64,000 nucleotides of DNA, taken from CALABS01 sp050260775 (GTDB lineage Bacteria > Pseudomonadota > Alphaproteobacteria > Rhodospirillales > Magnetospirillaceae). Under the pieces are notes generated by a model. That model saw only the letters and a program-made list of their open reading frames with translations. It had not been told where the DNA came from and searched no databases. This document shows positions 53,356-63,879 of this stretch, piece by piece. Location of the stretch: NCBI GenBank assembly GCA_050260775.1, contig JBLNCP010000040.1, positions 39,663-103,662 of the forward strand. The letters run 5' to 3'. Each line of letters opens with the position of its first letter. Position 1 is the stretch's first letter. The position numbers and the translations under genes were made by a program.

Positions 53356-54087
53356 CTAAAGCCCGATGTTCCGCGCCAGGATCTCGGGATCGGCCTTGAG
53401 CGCCTCGGGGCCGCCGTCATAGACCACCTCGCCCTTCACCAGGATGACGTGGCGGTCGGCGAGGTCCAGCAGGACCTTGGCGTTCTTGTCGACGATCACC
53501 GTGGCGATGCCGGTCTCCTTGATGGTGCGCACCACCTTCCAGATCTCGCGGCGGATCAGCGGCGCCAGGCCTTCGGTGGCCTCGTCGAGGATCAGCAGCT
53601 CGGGATTGGTCATCAGCGCGCGCCCGATCGACAGCATCTGCTGCTCGCCGCCCGAGAGGTGGTGCCCCATGTTGTCGAGGCGCTCGGCCAGGCGCGGGAA
53701 GGTGTGGAGCACGCGGTCGTAGTCCCAGTCGCGGCGGCCGTCGAGCCCGCGACGCGCCGCCATCAGCAGGTGCTCCTTGACGGTCAGGGTGTGGAAGATG
53801 CCGCGGCCCTCGGGGACGTAGGCAAAGCCCATGCGCACGATGCTGCTAGGCGAGCGCCCGGTGACCTCGCGCCCGGCCACCACCACCCGGCCCTCGCGCG
53901 GGCGGACGATGCCGAGCAGGCTTTTCAGCAGGGTCGACTTGCCCATGCCGTTGCGGCCCATCAGCGCGACCGTCTCGCCGCGCCCGACCCGGAAGTCGAT
54001 GCCGTGCAGCACATGGCTGTGGCCGTAGTAGGAATGCAGGCCAGTGGCCTCGACGAACGGGGCCGTGCTGGAGGGGGCCTTGCTCAT
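53356..54087 (-). CDS. livF: LivF-type ABC transporter ATPase (second Liv system)
   Basis: A 243-residue ATPase with Walker A GRNGMGKST, signature LSGGEQQ and Walker B LLILDEATEG, where the usual Pro after DE is Ala. It ends the second leftward Liv operon, whose closeness to benzoate-CoA ligase suggests an aromatic-acid substrate. The ATG at 54087 is 1 bp after the livG stop. Confidence 0.9.
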   Translation of the reverse strand: MSKAPSSTAPFVEATGLHSYYGHSHVLHGIDFRVGRGETVALMGRNGMGKSTLLKSLLGIVRPREGRVVVAGREVTGRSPSSIVRMGFAYVPEGRGIFHTLTVKEHLLMAARRGLDGRRDWDYDRVLHTFPRLAERLDNMGHHLSGGEQQMLSIGRALMTNPELLILDEATEGLAPLIRREIWKVVRTIKETGIATVIVDKNAKVLLDLADRHVILVKGEVVYDGGPEALKADPEILARNIGL

Positions 54088-54088
54088 G

Positions 54089-54894
<806 letters not shown>

Positions 54895-54895
<1 letters not shown>

Positions 54896-55893
54896 CACGG
54901 CGCCTCCCCCCCGCGCGATGCGCGACGTTGGGCGAGCTGGAGCATCAGGCCGCCGATCCCCTTGGGCAGCAGCAGCACGATCGAGATCACCAGCATGCCC
55001 ATCAGCGCCAGCCAGTGCTCGGTCATCGATTCGAACCCGAAGCGGGCCAGCTCGAAGACGAAGGCGCCGATGGCGGGGCCGAACAGGGTGCCCAGACCGC
55101 CCAGGATCACCATCACCAGCACCTCGCCGGAATGGTGCCACGACAGCATGGTCGGATTGACGAAGCCGTACTGCGCGGCCGCCAGGAAGCCGGCCAGACC
55201 GGCCACGGTGCAGCCGATGGTGAAGGCTACCAGCTTGTAGCGCATGGGATCGAAACCCAACCCGCGCACCCGGTTCTCGTTGACGCCGATGGCGGTGACG
55301 ACGCGGCCGAACGGCGAGGACAGCACCATGCGCAGCAGGAAGTAGACGCCGACGAACAGCGCCAGGACGAGGTAGTAGAAATGCTGGGTGTTCGACAGCT
55401 TGAGCAGCGCCGTGCCGGCGATCTCGATGGCCGGCTTCTCCATGATGTACATGCCGTCCGAGCCGCCGGCCGCCTTGGAATCATTGAACAGGTAGAAGCC
55501 CATCTGGCCGAAGGCCAGGGTGACCATGATGAAGTAGATGCCCGAGGTGCGGATCGACAGGAAGCCGACCACCACCGCGACCGCGGCCACCGCCGCCAGC
55601 GCCGCCGGCAGCACCACCCAGATGTTGGCCGCCTCGTATTCGGGCGACAGCAGCGCCAGGGCGTAGCCGCCCAAGCCGAAGAAGGCGGCATGGCCGAGGC
55701 TGACCAGACCGGTGACGCCGACCAGCAGATCAAGACTCATGGCGGTCATGGCCAGGATCATGATGCCGGTCAGCTTCTGCATGACGAACGCGGCCTTGGC
55801 CGGGAACACCAGATGCCCGAACAGCGGAAACGCCGCCAGCAGCGCCACCAGGGCGATGAGGACCAGGGCGAGCGGACGTGGAATGACGGTCAT
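54895..55893 (-). CDS. livM: LivM-type ABC permease (second Liv system)
   Basis: A 332-residue permease with about nine helices and the family block GVTGLVSLGHAAFFGLGGYA. The EAA-like loop FGRVVTAIGVNENRVRGLGF is present. It pairs with the LivH-type permease encoded 10 bp upstream. It is about one-third identical by eye to the LivM at 10877 and clearly a separate system. Confidence 0.9.
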
Positions 55894-55903
55894 CGCGGCC
55901 CCC

Positions 55904-56764
55904 TTACGCGAACAGTCCGCGCGGCTTCCACAGCAGCACCGCCGCCATGACCGCGTAGACGACGAAACTGGCGAAGTTCGGCAGCAGCACCTTGCCGAAG
56001 GTGTCGGCCAGCCCGATCAGCAGGGCGCCGAGGAAGGTGCCCTTGATGCTGCCGACACCGCCGATCACCACCACCACGAAGCAGACGATCAGCACCGTCT
56101 CGCCCATGCCCGGCCCAACCGAGTTGATCGGCGAGGCGATGGCGCCCGACAGCGCCGCCATGGCGGTGCCGGCCGCGAACACCGCCGCGAACAGCAGCTT
56201 CACGTCGATGCCGAGCGACGCCACCATCTCGCGGTTGGCGGCGCCGGCCCTGATCCACATGCCGAAGCGGGTGTGCTGGATGACCACGTACATCGCCGCG
56301 GCCAGCACCAGGCACACCCCGGAGACGGCGAGACGGTACACGGGGTAGCTCAGGCCCTCGGTCAGCTGGATCGACCAGTTGAGGATCTCAGGCACCTTGA
56401 CGCTGTGGACGTCGCCGCCCCACAGCATGCGCTGGGATTCGTTGAAGATGAGGATCAGGCCGTAGGTGAGCAGCACCTGGTCGAGGTGATCGCGATGATA
56501 GAGCGCGCGCACCAGCCCGGCTTCCAGCAGGTAGCCGACCGCCGCCGCGATGGGCAGGGCCAGCACGATGGCGAGCGCGAGGTTGCCGGTCATCCCGGCC
56601 AGCCAGTAGGCCAGGTAGGCTCCCAGCATGTAGAAGGAGCCATGGGCCAGGTTGATGATGCCCATGATCCCGAAGATCAGGGTCAGGCCGCTGGCGACCA
56701 GAAACAACAGCAGCCCGAACTGGACGCCGTTCAACGCTTGAATCAACAGGAACCAGAAGCTCAT
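55904..56764 (-). CDS. livH: LivH-type ABC permease (second Liv system)
   Basis: A 286-residue permease with the N-terminal signature LNGVQFGLLLFLVASGLTLIFG (start) and MGIINLAHGSFYMLGAYLAY. The ATG at 56764 is the most upstream start that keeps the family N-terminus. It forms the channel with LivM. Confidence 0.9.
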   Translation of the reverse strand: MSFWFLLIQALNGVQFGLLLFLVASGLTLIFGIMGIINLAHGSFYMLGAYLAYWLAGMTGNLALAIVLALPIAAAVGYLLEAGLVRALYHRDHLDQVLLTYGLILIFNESQRMLWGGDVHSVKVPEILNWSIQLTEGLSYPVYRLAVSGVCLVLAAAMYVVIQHTRFGMWIRAGAANREMVASLGIDVKLLFAAVFAAGTAMAALSGAIASPINSVGPGMGETVLIVCFVVVVIGGVGSIKGTFLGALLIGLADTFGKVLLPNFASFVVYAVMAAVLLWKPRGLFA

Positions 56765-56834
56765 CCCAGCCTCCCACAACCCATGGCCGGGCAGCATCCG
56801 CCGGCGTCGCCGACGGATGCGCCCGCCACTCGGA

Positions 56835-58019
56835 TCACGCCATCTTGCAGCCCCGGGCGGGGTCGGACAGCGCGGGATCGGCGACGCCCAGGACGATTTC
56901 CTGGCCGTTCTTCACCTGGCGGAGATAGATGTCCTGGATGGGGTTGTGGGCCTTGGAGAAGGTGAAGGTGCCGCGCGGGCTCTTGATCACCGCCTTCTCC
57001 ATGGCGCCGATCAGCGCCTCGCGGGCGCCGGTGTCGCCGTTGACGGCGGTCATGCCGTGGGCCAGCAGTTGGGCGGCGTCATAGCCCTGCACCGCGTAGA
57101 CGTCGGCGTCCTTGCCGTACGCCGCCTTGTAGGCCGCACGGAACTTCTTGTTCTCGGGCGTGTCGAGGGCATCGGCATAATGCAGGGTGGTGAGCACGCC
57201 CTCGGCGGCCGGGCCTTGGCCGGCCAGCACGCCGTCGGTCAGGAAGCCGGGGCCCATCAGCTGGATGCCCTTGAGCCCGGCGGCGGCGTAGTCCTTGACG
57301 AACTTGAGGGCGCCGGAACCGGCGAAGAAGGCGAACACGCCATCGGGCTTCAGCGCGGCGATCTGGGTCAGATAGGCCTGGAATTCCTCGCTGGGGAACG
57401 GCACCTGGATCTGCTCGACGACGGTGCCGCCGCTCTTGGTGAAGTTCTCGACGAAGGCGCCGACCATTTCGTCGCCGCCCGCGTACTTCCAGGTGATGGT
57501 CACCACCTTCTTCAGCCCGCGCTCGACCGCGACCTTGCCCATGGGATAGCAGGCCTGCCAGCTGCTGAACGAGGTGCGGAAGATGTTGGGAGCGCACATC
57601 GGCCCGGTGGCGGCATTGGCGCCGGCATTGGGGATCACGGTGATGGTGCCGCTTTCGCGCGTCACCTTGATCATGCCCATGGCCACGCCGGAATGGACCG
57701 TGCCGACCACGAAATCGACCTTGTCGCCGGCAACCAGCTTGTTGGCGTTCTCCGGGGCCTTGCCCGGATTGCTTTCGTCGTCGAGCGCGATCAGCTCGAC
57801 CTCGCGGCCGCCGAACTTGCCGCCGCCTTCCGCCAGCGACATCTTGAAGGCGTTGGAAATGGCCTCACCGAGGCCCGCATACGTCCCCGAATACGGAAGC
57901 ATCATGCCCACCTTCACCTTGGCGGTGCCGCCGATGGCGAAGCGGGTGGGCACGAAGCCCGTGACAGCCGCCGCGGCACCGACCCGCAGCAGACCGCGAC
58001 GAGAAATCTCGATCGTCAT
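56835..58019 (-). CDS. Periplasmic binding protein of the second Liv-type transporter
   Basis: A 394-residue type I periplasmic-binding protein with a twin-arginine-like start (SRRGLLRVGAAAAVTGFVPT) and the mature opening VKVGMMLPYSGTYAGLGEAI. It resembles ABC binding proteins encoded next to benzoate or other aromatic-acid genes, so it may bind benzoate or a relative; that is inferred from context. A sigma-70 promoter lies at 58070-58097. Confidence 0.85.
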   Translation of the reverse strand: MTIEISRRGLLRVGAAAAVTGFVPTRFAIGGTAKVKVGMMLPYSGTYAGLGEAISNAFKMSLAEGGGKFGGREVELIALDDESNPGKAPENANKLVAGDKVDFVVGTVHSGVAMGMIKVTRESGTITVIPNAGANAATGPMCAPNIFRTSFSSWQACYPMGKVAVERGLKKVVTITWKYAGGDEMVGAFVENFTKSGGTVVEQIQVPFPSEEFQAYLTQIAALKPDGVFAFFAGSGALKFVKDYAAAGLKGIQLMGPGFLTDGVLAGQGPAAEGVLTTLHYADALDTPENKKFRAAYKAAYGKDADVYAVQGYDAAQLLAHGMTAVNGDTGAREALIGAMEKAVIKSPRGTFTFSKAHNPIQDIYLRQVKNGQEIVLGVADPALSDPARGCKMA

Positions 58020-58069
58020 TGGTTTCCCTCCCAAAAGGCGGGGCCGTTCCGGCCCTCGTATAATTAAGC

Positions 58070-58097
58070 ATTGTAGTACTTCTTTATCTTTTTGCAA
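58070..58097 (-). promoter_or_regulatory. Sigma-70 promoter of the second Liv operon
   Basis: The minus strand has TTGCAA (58092-58097), 16 bases, then TACAAT (58070-58075), placing the start near 58063. The leader holds a GGGCCG-TTC-CGGCCC hairpin (58041-58055) before the ribosome-binding site. Confidence 0.5.
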
Positions 58098-58128
58098 ACG
58101 GCCTCGGCTCATTCCGGGCCGCCTGGGT

Positions 58129-59334
58129 CTAGACGGCCTCCAGCACCGCGGCGATGCCCTGGCCGACGCCGATGCACATGGTGGCCAGCGCGAAGCGGCC
58201 GCCCTGGCGGCGCATCTGGCGGGCCGCCGTCAGCATCAGCCGGGCGCCCGAGGCGCCGAGCGGATGGCCGAGGGCGACGGCGCCACCGTTGGGGTTGAGG
58301 CGGGGATCCTCGGGGTCGAGGTCGAGTTCGCGGCAACAGCCGAGGACCTGGACGGCGAAGGCTTCGTTGATCTCGATGACGTCCATGTCGGCGAGCGTGA
58401 GACCGGCGCGCTCGAGCGCCTTGCGGCTGGCCGGCACCGGGCCCAGGCCCATGATGCGGGGCGGCACGCCGGCGATGGCGGCGGCGCGCACCCGTGCCAG
58501 CGGCTTCATGCCGTTGGCCAGGCCGATGCGCCGGCTGCCGATCAGCAGCGCGGCGGCGCCATCGTTGATGCCCGATGAATTGCCGGCGGTGACCACGCCC
58601 CCTTCGGCCAGCGGCTTCAGCTTGGCGAGCTGCTCCAGGGTCGTCTCGGGGCGCGGGTGCTCGTCTTCCGCCACCACCGTGGGCGGCGCCTTGCGATTGC
58701 GCGACGGCACCTCGACCGGCAGGATCTCGCCGTCGAAGAAGCCGGCGGCCTTGGCGCGGGCGTATTTCTGCTGCGACATCCAGGCGAAGCGGTCTGATTC
58801 CTCGCGCCCGATGCCAAGGTCGTCGGCAACGTTGTCGGCGGTCTCGGGCATGGAATGGTTGCCGTGCTCGGCCACCAGCAGCGGATTGGCGAAGCGGGCG
58901 CCGATCGTGGTGTCGAACACCTTGATCTCGCGGCTGTAGGCCGTTTCGGCCTTGGCCATCACCAATGGCGCGCGGGTCATCGATTCGACGCCTCCGGCAA
59001 CGAACAGCTCACCCTCGCCGAGCGACGCGGCACGACAGGCGTCGATCACCGCATTCATGCCGCTGCCGCACAGCCGGTTGATGGTCGCGCCGGCGGTACC
59101 GACCGGCAACCCTGCCAAAAGGCCGGCGTGACGGCCGATGTTGCGGCCGTCCTCGCCGGCTTGGCAGGCGCAGCCCAGCAGGACGTCCTCGATCTCGGAC
59201 GGCGACACCGGATTGCGGGCGACCAGCGCGCGGATCAGCCCGGCGACCATGTCGTCCGGACGCACCCCGGCGAGGGCACCGGCATGCCGTCCGATGGGCG
59301 TCCGCAGGCCGTCGTAGATGTAGGCGTCCAGCAT
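58129..59334 (-). CDS. Acyl-CoA thiolase (acetyl-CoA C-acyltransferase, probably 3-oxoadipyl- or 3-oxoacyl-CoA)
   Basis: A 401-residue thiolase. Cys89 (INRLCGSGMN) is the acylated nucleophile; His357 (GHPLGASG) and Cys387 (MCIGVGQG) complete the site. It cleaves or forms a 3-oxoacyl-CoA with CoA. Placed right after benzoate-CoA ligase, it is a candidate for the last step of an aromatic ring-derived beta-oxidation, such as 3-oxoadipyl-CoA cleavage. The ATG at 59334 is used; a GTG at 59346 overlapping the ligase stop is possible. Confidence 0.85.
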   Translation of the reverse strand: MLDAYIYDGLRTPIGRHAGALAGVRPDDMVAGLIRALVARNPVSPSEIEDVLLGCACQAGEDGRNIGRHAGLLAGLPVGTAGATINRLCGSGMNAVIDACRAASLGEGELFVAGGVESMTRAPLVMAKAETAYSREIKVFDTTIGARFANPLLVAEHGNHSMPETADNVADDLGIGREESDRFAWMSQQKYARAKAAGFFDGEILPVEVPSRNRKAPPTVVAEDEHPRPETTLEQLAKLKPLAEGGVVTAGNSSGINDGAAALLIGSRRIGLANGMKPLARVRAAAIAGVPPRIMGLGPVPASRKALERAGLTLADMDVIEINEAFAVQVLGCCRELDLDPEDPRLNPNGGAVALGHPLGASGARLMLTAARQMRRQGGRFALATMCIGVGQGIAAVLEAV

Positions 59335-59342
59335 AGCGACGA

Positions 59343-60905
<1,563 letters not shown>

Positions 60906-60974
60906 AATCCCCTCCGCTCTCTCGTTCTTGCTTGGCCGCCCGTCTGCGCGGGCCGATCCTCGGTACCTGTAAAA

Positions 60975-60990
60975 CGGTACTCTTTTGCCT
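60975..60990 (-). promoter_or_regulatory. Imperfect GGTA operator at the ligase start site
   Basis: CGGTA-CTCTTT-TGCCT is a one-mismatch version of the palindrome YGGTA-N6-TACCR. It covers the predicted transcription start (near 60984) of benzoate-CoA ligase, which is where a repressor would bind. Confidence 0.35.
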
Positions 60991-61019
60991 TTATTGCCTT
61001 TTCGATCCCCTGCTGTCAA
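60991..61019 (-). promoter_or_regulatory. Sigma-70-like promoter of benzoate-CoA ligase
   Basis: The minus strand has a perfect TTGACA (61014-61019), 17 bases, then a weak -10 CAATAA (60991-60996). The poor -10 suggests that expression needs help or is normally low. Confidence 0.45.
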
Positions 61020-61051
61020 GGTGCGCCTGCGAAAAAGCCGAATGCGCAATC

Positions 61052-61067
61052 TGGTACTTAAATACCA
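61052..61067. promoter_or_regulatory. Perfect palindrome TGGTA-N6-TACCA between the ligase and GNAT-Rrf2 genes
   Basis: TGGTACTTAAATACCA has perfect 5-bp arms. It lies 49 bp before the GNAT start at 61116 and about 68 bp upstream of the ligase start site. The same pattern occurs at 62761-62776. It is a candidate operator for the Rrf2 protein encoded at 61574. Confidence 0.5.
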
Positions 61068-61115
61068 AGCATGGTAAGGTCATGGGGTGGACGTCCCTCA
61101 TAGGGAGAATCGCTG

Positions 61116-61577
61116 GTGCCCGTTCCTTCGGACAGTTCAAACTATGTCATAAGGCCGGCCACGGCGGAGGACATGGATGAAGTCACGCGTCTCGACGCAC
61201 TGATCACCTCCGTGCCCAAGCCCGGCTATTGGCGCGCCATTTTCGACCGGTTCGTCCGCCAGGAAACCGACGGCTACTTCCTGGTCGCCGCCCGTGGCGA
61301 GGAGTTCCTGGGCTTCATCGTCGGTGAGATCCGCGAATGGGAGTTCGGCTCGCAGCCCTGCGGCTGGGTGTTCGCCATCGCGGTCAATCCCGAGCTGCGC
61401 CTCGGCAGCGTCGGCACCGCCCTGTTCGAGACGCTGTGCGACCGCTTCCGCAAGGCGGGGGTGACGAAGATCCGCACCATGCTGGCCCGCGACGCCCAGC
61501 TGGTCATGTCGTTCTTCCGCAGCCAGGGCATGATGGCCGGCCCCTTCATTCAGCTCGAGAAGGACTTGGATGAATGA
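61116..61577 (+). CDS. GNAT acetyltransferase (BadL-like), partner of the Rrf2 gene
   Basis: A 153-residue GNAT. The acetyl-CoA loop is RLGSVGTAL, preceded by the beta strand GWVFAIAVNPELRLG. The N-terminal block LDALITSVPKPGYW matches blocks in two other GNATs nearby (LDHRITGQSRRGFY and VDRKITGRDRSAYY). The start is GTG at 61116 with AGGGAGA upstream. Its stop overlaps the Rrf2 gene as ATGA. In Rhodopseudomonas a GNAT-like BadL and an Rrf2-type BadM occur with benzoate genes; by analogy this may tune aromatic metabolism. The target protein is unknown. Confidence 0.8.
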   Translation: MPVPSDSSNYVIRPATAEDMDEVTRLDALITSVPKPGYWRAIFDRFVRQETDGYFLVAARGEEFLGFIVGEIREWEFGSQPCGWVFAIAVNPELRLGSVGTALFETLCDRFRKAGVTKIRTMLARDAQLVMSFFRSQGMMAGPFIQLEKDLDE

Positions 61578-62005
61578 ACCTGCAAATGGCCACCCAGCAC
61601 GCGCTGTTCGCCATCCTCGAGCTGGCCGCGCGTCCCGATCAGCAGATGTCCGCCTCCGAGATCGCCGAGAAGTACCGCATCTCCCCCAACCACCTGTCGA
61701 AGGTCCTGCGCACGCTCGGGCGTGAAGGCCTGGTCGAGGCGGTGCGCGGCGTCGGCGGCGGCTACCGCTTCGTCGGCAACGCCAAGCGCATCAACCTGCT
61801 CGACATCATCCGCATCTTCGAGCCGATCGGCATGCGCCCGACGCACGGCAAGGAGCCCGGCGACGACACCTTCGAAGGGCGGGCGCTGAACATGGTCATG
61901 GACGAGATCGACAGCATGACCCGGGCCACGCTGTCGTCCATCACCGTCGACACCATGCTGAAGCTGAGCCGGCGCACCGCGGCGGCGAGTGCCGCCGCGG
62001 AATAG
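61574..62005 (+). CDS. Rrf2-family transcription regulator without cluster cysteines (BadM-like)
   Basis: A 143-residue protein with the Rrf2 winged helix (SASEIAEKYRISPNHLSKVLRTLGREGLVEAVRGVGGGYRF). Many Rrf2 proteins (IscR, NsrR) have three cysteines for an Fe-S cluster after residue 90; this protein has no cysteine at all, so it must sense something else, perhaps an acyl-CoA. BadM of Rhodopseudomonas palustris, a repressor of anaerobic benzoate genes, is an Rrf2-type protein. Candidate operators lie at 60975, 61052 and 62761. Confidence 0.83.
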   Translation: MNLQMATQHALFAILELAARPDQQMSASEIAEKYRISPNHLSKVLRTLGREGLVEAVRGVGGGYRFVGNAKRINLLDIIRIFEPIGMRPTHGKEPGDDTFEGRALNMVMDEIDSMTRATLSSITVDTMLKLSRRTAAASAAAE

Positions 62006-62014
62006 CCGCCGGCC

Positions 62015-62731
62015 TCAGATGTACTGACCGGAATCCACCTTGAGCACCTGCCCGGTCACCATCCGCGCCAGATCGGACAGCAGGAACAGGGTGGCGGCGG
62101 TGATGTCCTTCTCTTCCGGCAGGCGCTTCAGCACGCTTTCGTCGATGGCCTTCTGACGGAATTCCTCGGCCAGCTTCATCGCCATCTCGGTCAGCACCAT
62201 GCCGGGCGCCACGGCGTTGACGGTCACGCCCTTGGGGCCGAACTCGCGCGCCGCCGTCTTTGTCAGCGCGATCAGGCCGCCCTTGGACGCCGCGTAATTG
62301 GCCTGGCCGAACTTGCCGCGGATGCCGTTGATCGAGACGATGTTGACGATGCGGCCGTAGCCGCCCGCAGTCATCGCCGGCGCCACCGCCCGGATCAGGT
62401 TGAAGGCGCCGGTCAGGTTGACCTGCAGCACCGACTGCCATTCCTCGTCGCTCATCTTGATGATCGAGCGGTCGCGGGTGATGCCCGCGTTGTTGACCAG
62501 CAGCGACGGCGGCCGCGCCATCGCGGCGATGGCGGCATTCACCGCCTTGGCGTCGCAGACGTCGACCGCATGGAAGGCGATCCCCGGCTTTTCGGCGCCG
62601 GCACGGTCGAACACGTGCACCTCGGCACCGCCGGCGCTCAGCGCCTCGGCGATGGCGGCGCCGATTCCCTGCCCGCCGCCGGTGATGATGGCCACCTGAC
62701 CGGTGAAATCCATTTGCATGCTGACCGCCAT
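62015..62731 (-). CDS. Short-chain dehydrogenase/reductase (FabG/PhaB-like)
   Basis: A 238-residue SDR with cofactor motif TGGGQGIG (17-24), NNAG, and catalytic Ser, Tyr and Lys in VSINGIRGKFGQANYAASK. It oxidises or reduces a 3-hydroxy/3-oxoacyl-CoA or similar substrate with NAD(P). The ATG at 62731 follows GAGGGG. A sigma-70 promoter with a GGTA palindrome just downstream places it in the presumed Rrf2 regulon. The exact substrate is open. Confidence 0.85.
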   Translation of the reverse strand: MAVSMQMDFTGQVAIITGGGQGIGAAIAEALSAGGAEVHVFDRAGAEKPGIAFHAVDVCDAKAVNAAIAAMARPPSLLVNNAGITRDRSIIKMSDEEWQSVLQVNLTGAFNLIRAVAPAMTAGGYGRIVNIVSINGIRGKFGQANYAASKGGLIALTKTAAREFGPKGVTVNAVAPGMVLTEMAMKLAEEFRQKAIDESVLKRLPEEKDITAATLFLLSDLARMVTGQVLKVDSGQYI

Positions 62732-62760
62732 GCCGCCCCTCTTGACTCGCTGTTTAATTT

Positions 62761-62776
62761 CGGTATTGTCGTACCG
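62761..62776. promoter_or_regulatory. Perfect palindrome CGGTA-N6-TACCG at the SDR start site
   Basis: CGGTATTGTCGTACCG has perfect 5-bp arms and lies at about +4 to +19 of the predicted SDR transcript. It shares its form with 61052-61067. A repressor bound here would block the promoter at 62787-62815. Confidence 0.55.
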
Positions 62777-62786
62777 GAATGTGCTT

Positions 62787-62815
62787 TCAATACCGCCTTC
62801 ACCGCGGGTTGTCAA
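62787..62815 (-). promoter_or_regulatory. Sigma-70 promoter of the SDR gene
   Basis: The minus strand has TTGACA (62810-62815), exactly 17 bases, then TATTGA (62787-62792), a good vegetative-type promoter. The start would be near 62780, leaving a leader of about 50 bases. Confidence 0.6.
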
Positions 62816-62839
62816 GATAACGAACCGCCAGAGGACAGC

Positions 62840-63298
62840 ATGAACACCACAACCATCACCGTCCTGCCGATGTCGGGGGCCGACCTGGAAGCCGTCATCG
62901 CCCTGGACCACCGCATCACCGGGCAGTCGCGCCGGGGATTCTACACCAAGCAGTTCGCCGCCACCCGCAATGATCCGGACGCCTTCATCTGGCTGGTCGC
63001 CATTTTGGACGGCAACCTGGCGGGTTTCATCTCCACCCGCATCATCGACGGCGAGTTCGGCGGCACCCGCCCGGCCGCGGTGGTCGAGGCCATCGGGACC
63101 CATCCCGAGCTGCGCGGCCACGGCGTCGCCCGTGCCCTGATGTCGGCGCTGGAGCGGCGCCTGGCCGCCCGCAACGTCGCCGAGATCCATTCCGAGGCCG
63201 ATTGGAAGGAGATCGACCTGGTGCGCTTCTTCGCCGCGTCGGGCTTCCAGTTGGCGCCCAACCTGGTTCTTGGATGCAACGTCACGACCGAGCTGTGA
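62840..63298 (+). CDS. GNAT acetyltransferase (ITG-R-Y subfamily, copy 1)
   Basis: A 152-residue GNAT with acetyl-CoA loop RGHGVARAL and N-terminal block LDHRITGQSRRGFYTKQF. It is a paralogue of the next gene and of the GNAT at 61116. The ATG at 62840 has GAGGA upstream. It is divergent from the SDR gene, sharing the regulated gap. The acceptor is unknown: it may be a protein lysine or a small molecule. Confidence 0.8.
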   Translation: MNTTTITVLPMSGADLEAVIALDHRITGQSRRGFYTKQFAATRNDPDAFIWLVAILDGNLAGFISTRIIDGEFGGTRPAAVVEAIGTHPELRGHGVARALMSALERRLAARNVAEIHSEADWKEIDLVRFFAASGFQLAPNLVLGCNVTTEL

Positions 63299-63308
63299 GG
63301 CACACGCC

Positions 63309-63812
63309 ATGAGCACCCTTGAGAAGGATTTCAGCGCCCCGACCAGCGACGACGCCGAGGCCCTGTCGCGCGACCGCATCCCGGTCCGCTCGATGGTCGA
63401 GGCCGACCTGCCCGCCATCATCGAGGTCGACCGCAAGATCACCGGCCGCGACCGCTCGGCCTACTACCGCCGCAAGCTGAACGAGATGATGAACGAGGCC
63501 GGCGTGCGCGTCTCGCTGGTGGCCGAAGTCGACGGCCAGTTCGCAGGTTTCGTCATGGCCCGCGTCGATTACGGCGAGTACGGCCGCACCATGCCCACCG
63601 CCGTGATGGACACCATTGGCGTCTCGCCGCTCTTCCATCACCGCGGCGTCGGCAACGCCCTGCTCAGCCAGTTGATGCTGAACCTGTCCTCCCTGAAGGT
63701 CGAAAAGGTTCACACCCGCGTGGCCTGGGATGACATCCCCATGCTGTCCTTCCTGGGCAACGCGGGCTTCACCCCCTCCCAACGCCTGTCCTTCACCCGC
63801 CCGCTGGGCTGA
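63309..63812 (+). CDS. GNAT acetyltransferase (ITG-R-Y subfamily, copy 2)
   Basis: A 167-residue GNAT with acetyl-CoA loop HHRGVGNALL and N-terminal block VDRKITGRDRSAYYRRKL. It is 10 bp after copy 1 and clearly its tandem paralogue. About 35 extra residues rich in Asp and Glu lead the domain. The ATG at 63309 is preferred over one at 63270 inside copy 1. The following gene encodes ETF-ubiquinone oxidoreductase, which points to acyl-CoA oxidation. Confidence 0.8.
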   Translation: MSTLEKDFSAPTSDDAEALSRDRIPVRSMVEADLPAIIEVDRKITGRDRSAYYRRKLNEMMNEAGVRVSLVAEVDGQFAGFVMARVDYGEYGRTMPTAVMDTIGVSPLFHHRGVGNALLSQLMLNLSSLKVEKVHTRVAWDDIPMLSFLGNAGFTPSQRLSFTRPLG

Positions 63813-63879
63813 AGGCTGGCCGGATGCCGGGGCTCGGGCGCGGTCCCCGGCATCCTCCCCCCTCTGAACGGAAGTCCCC

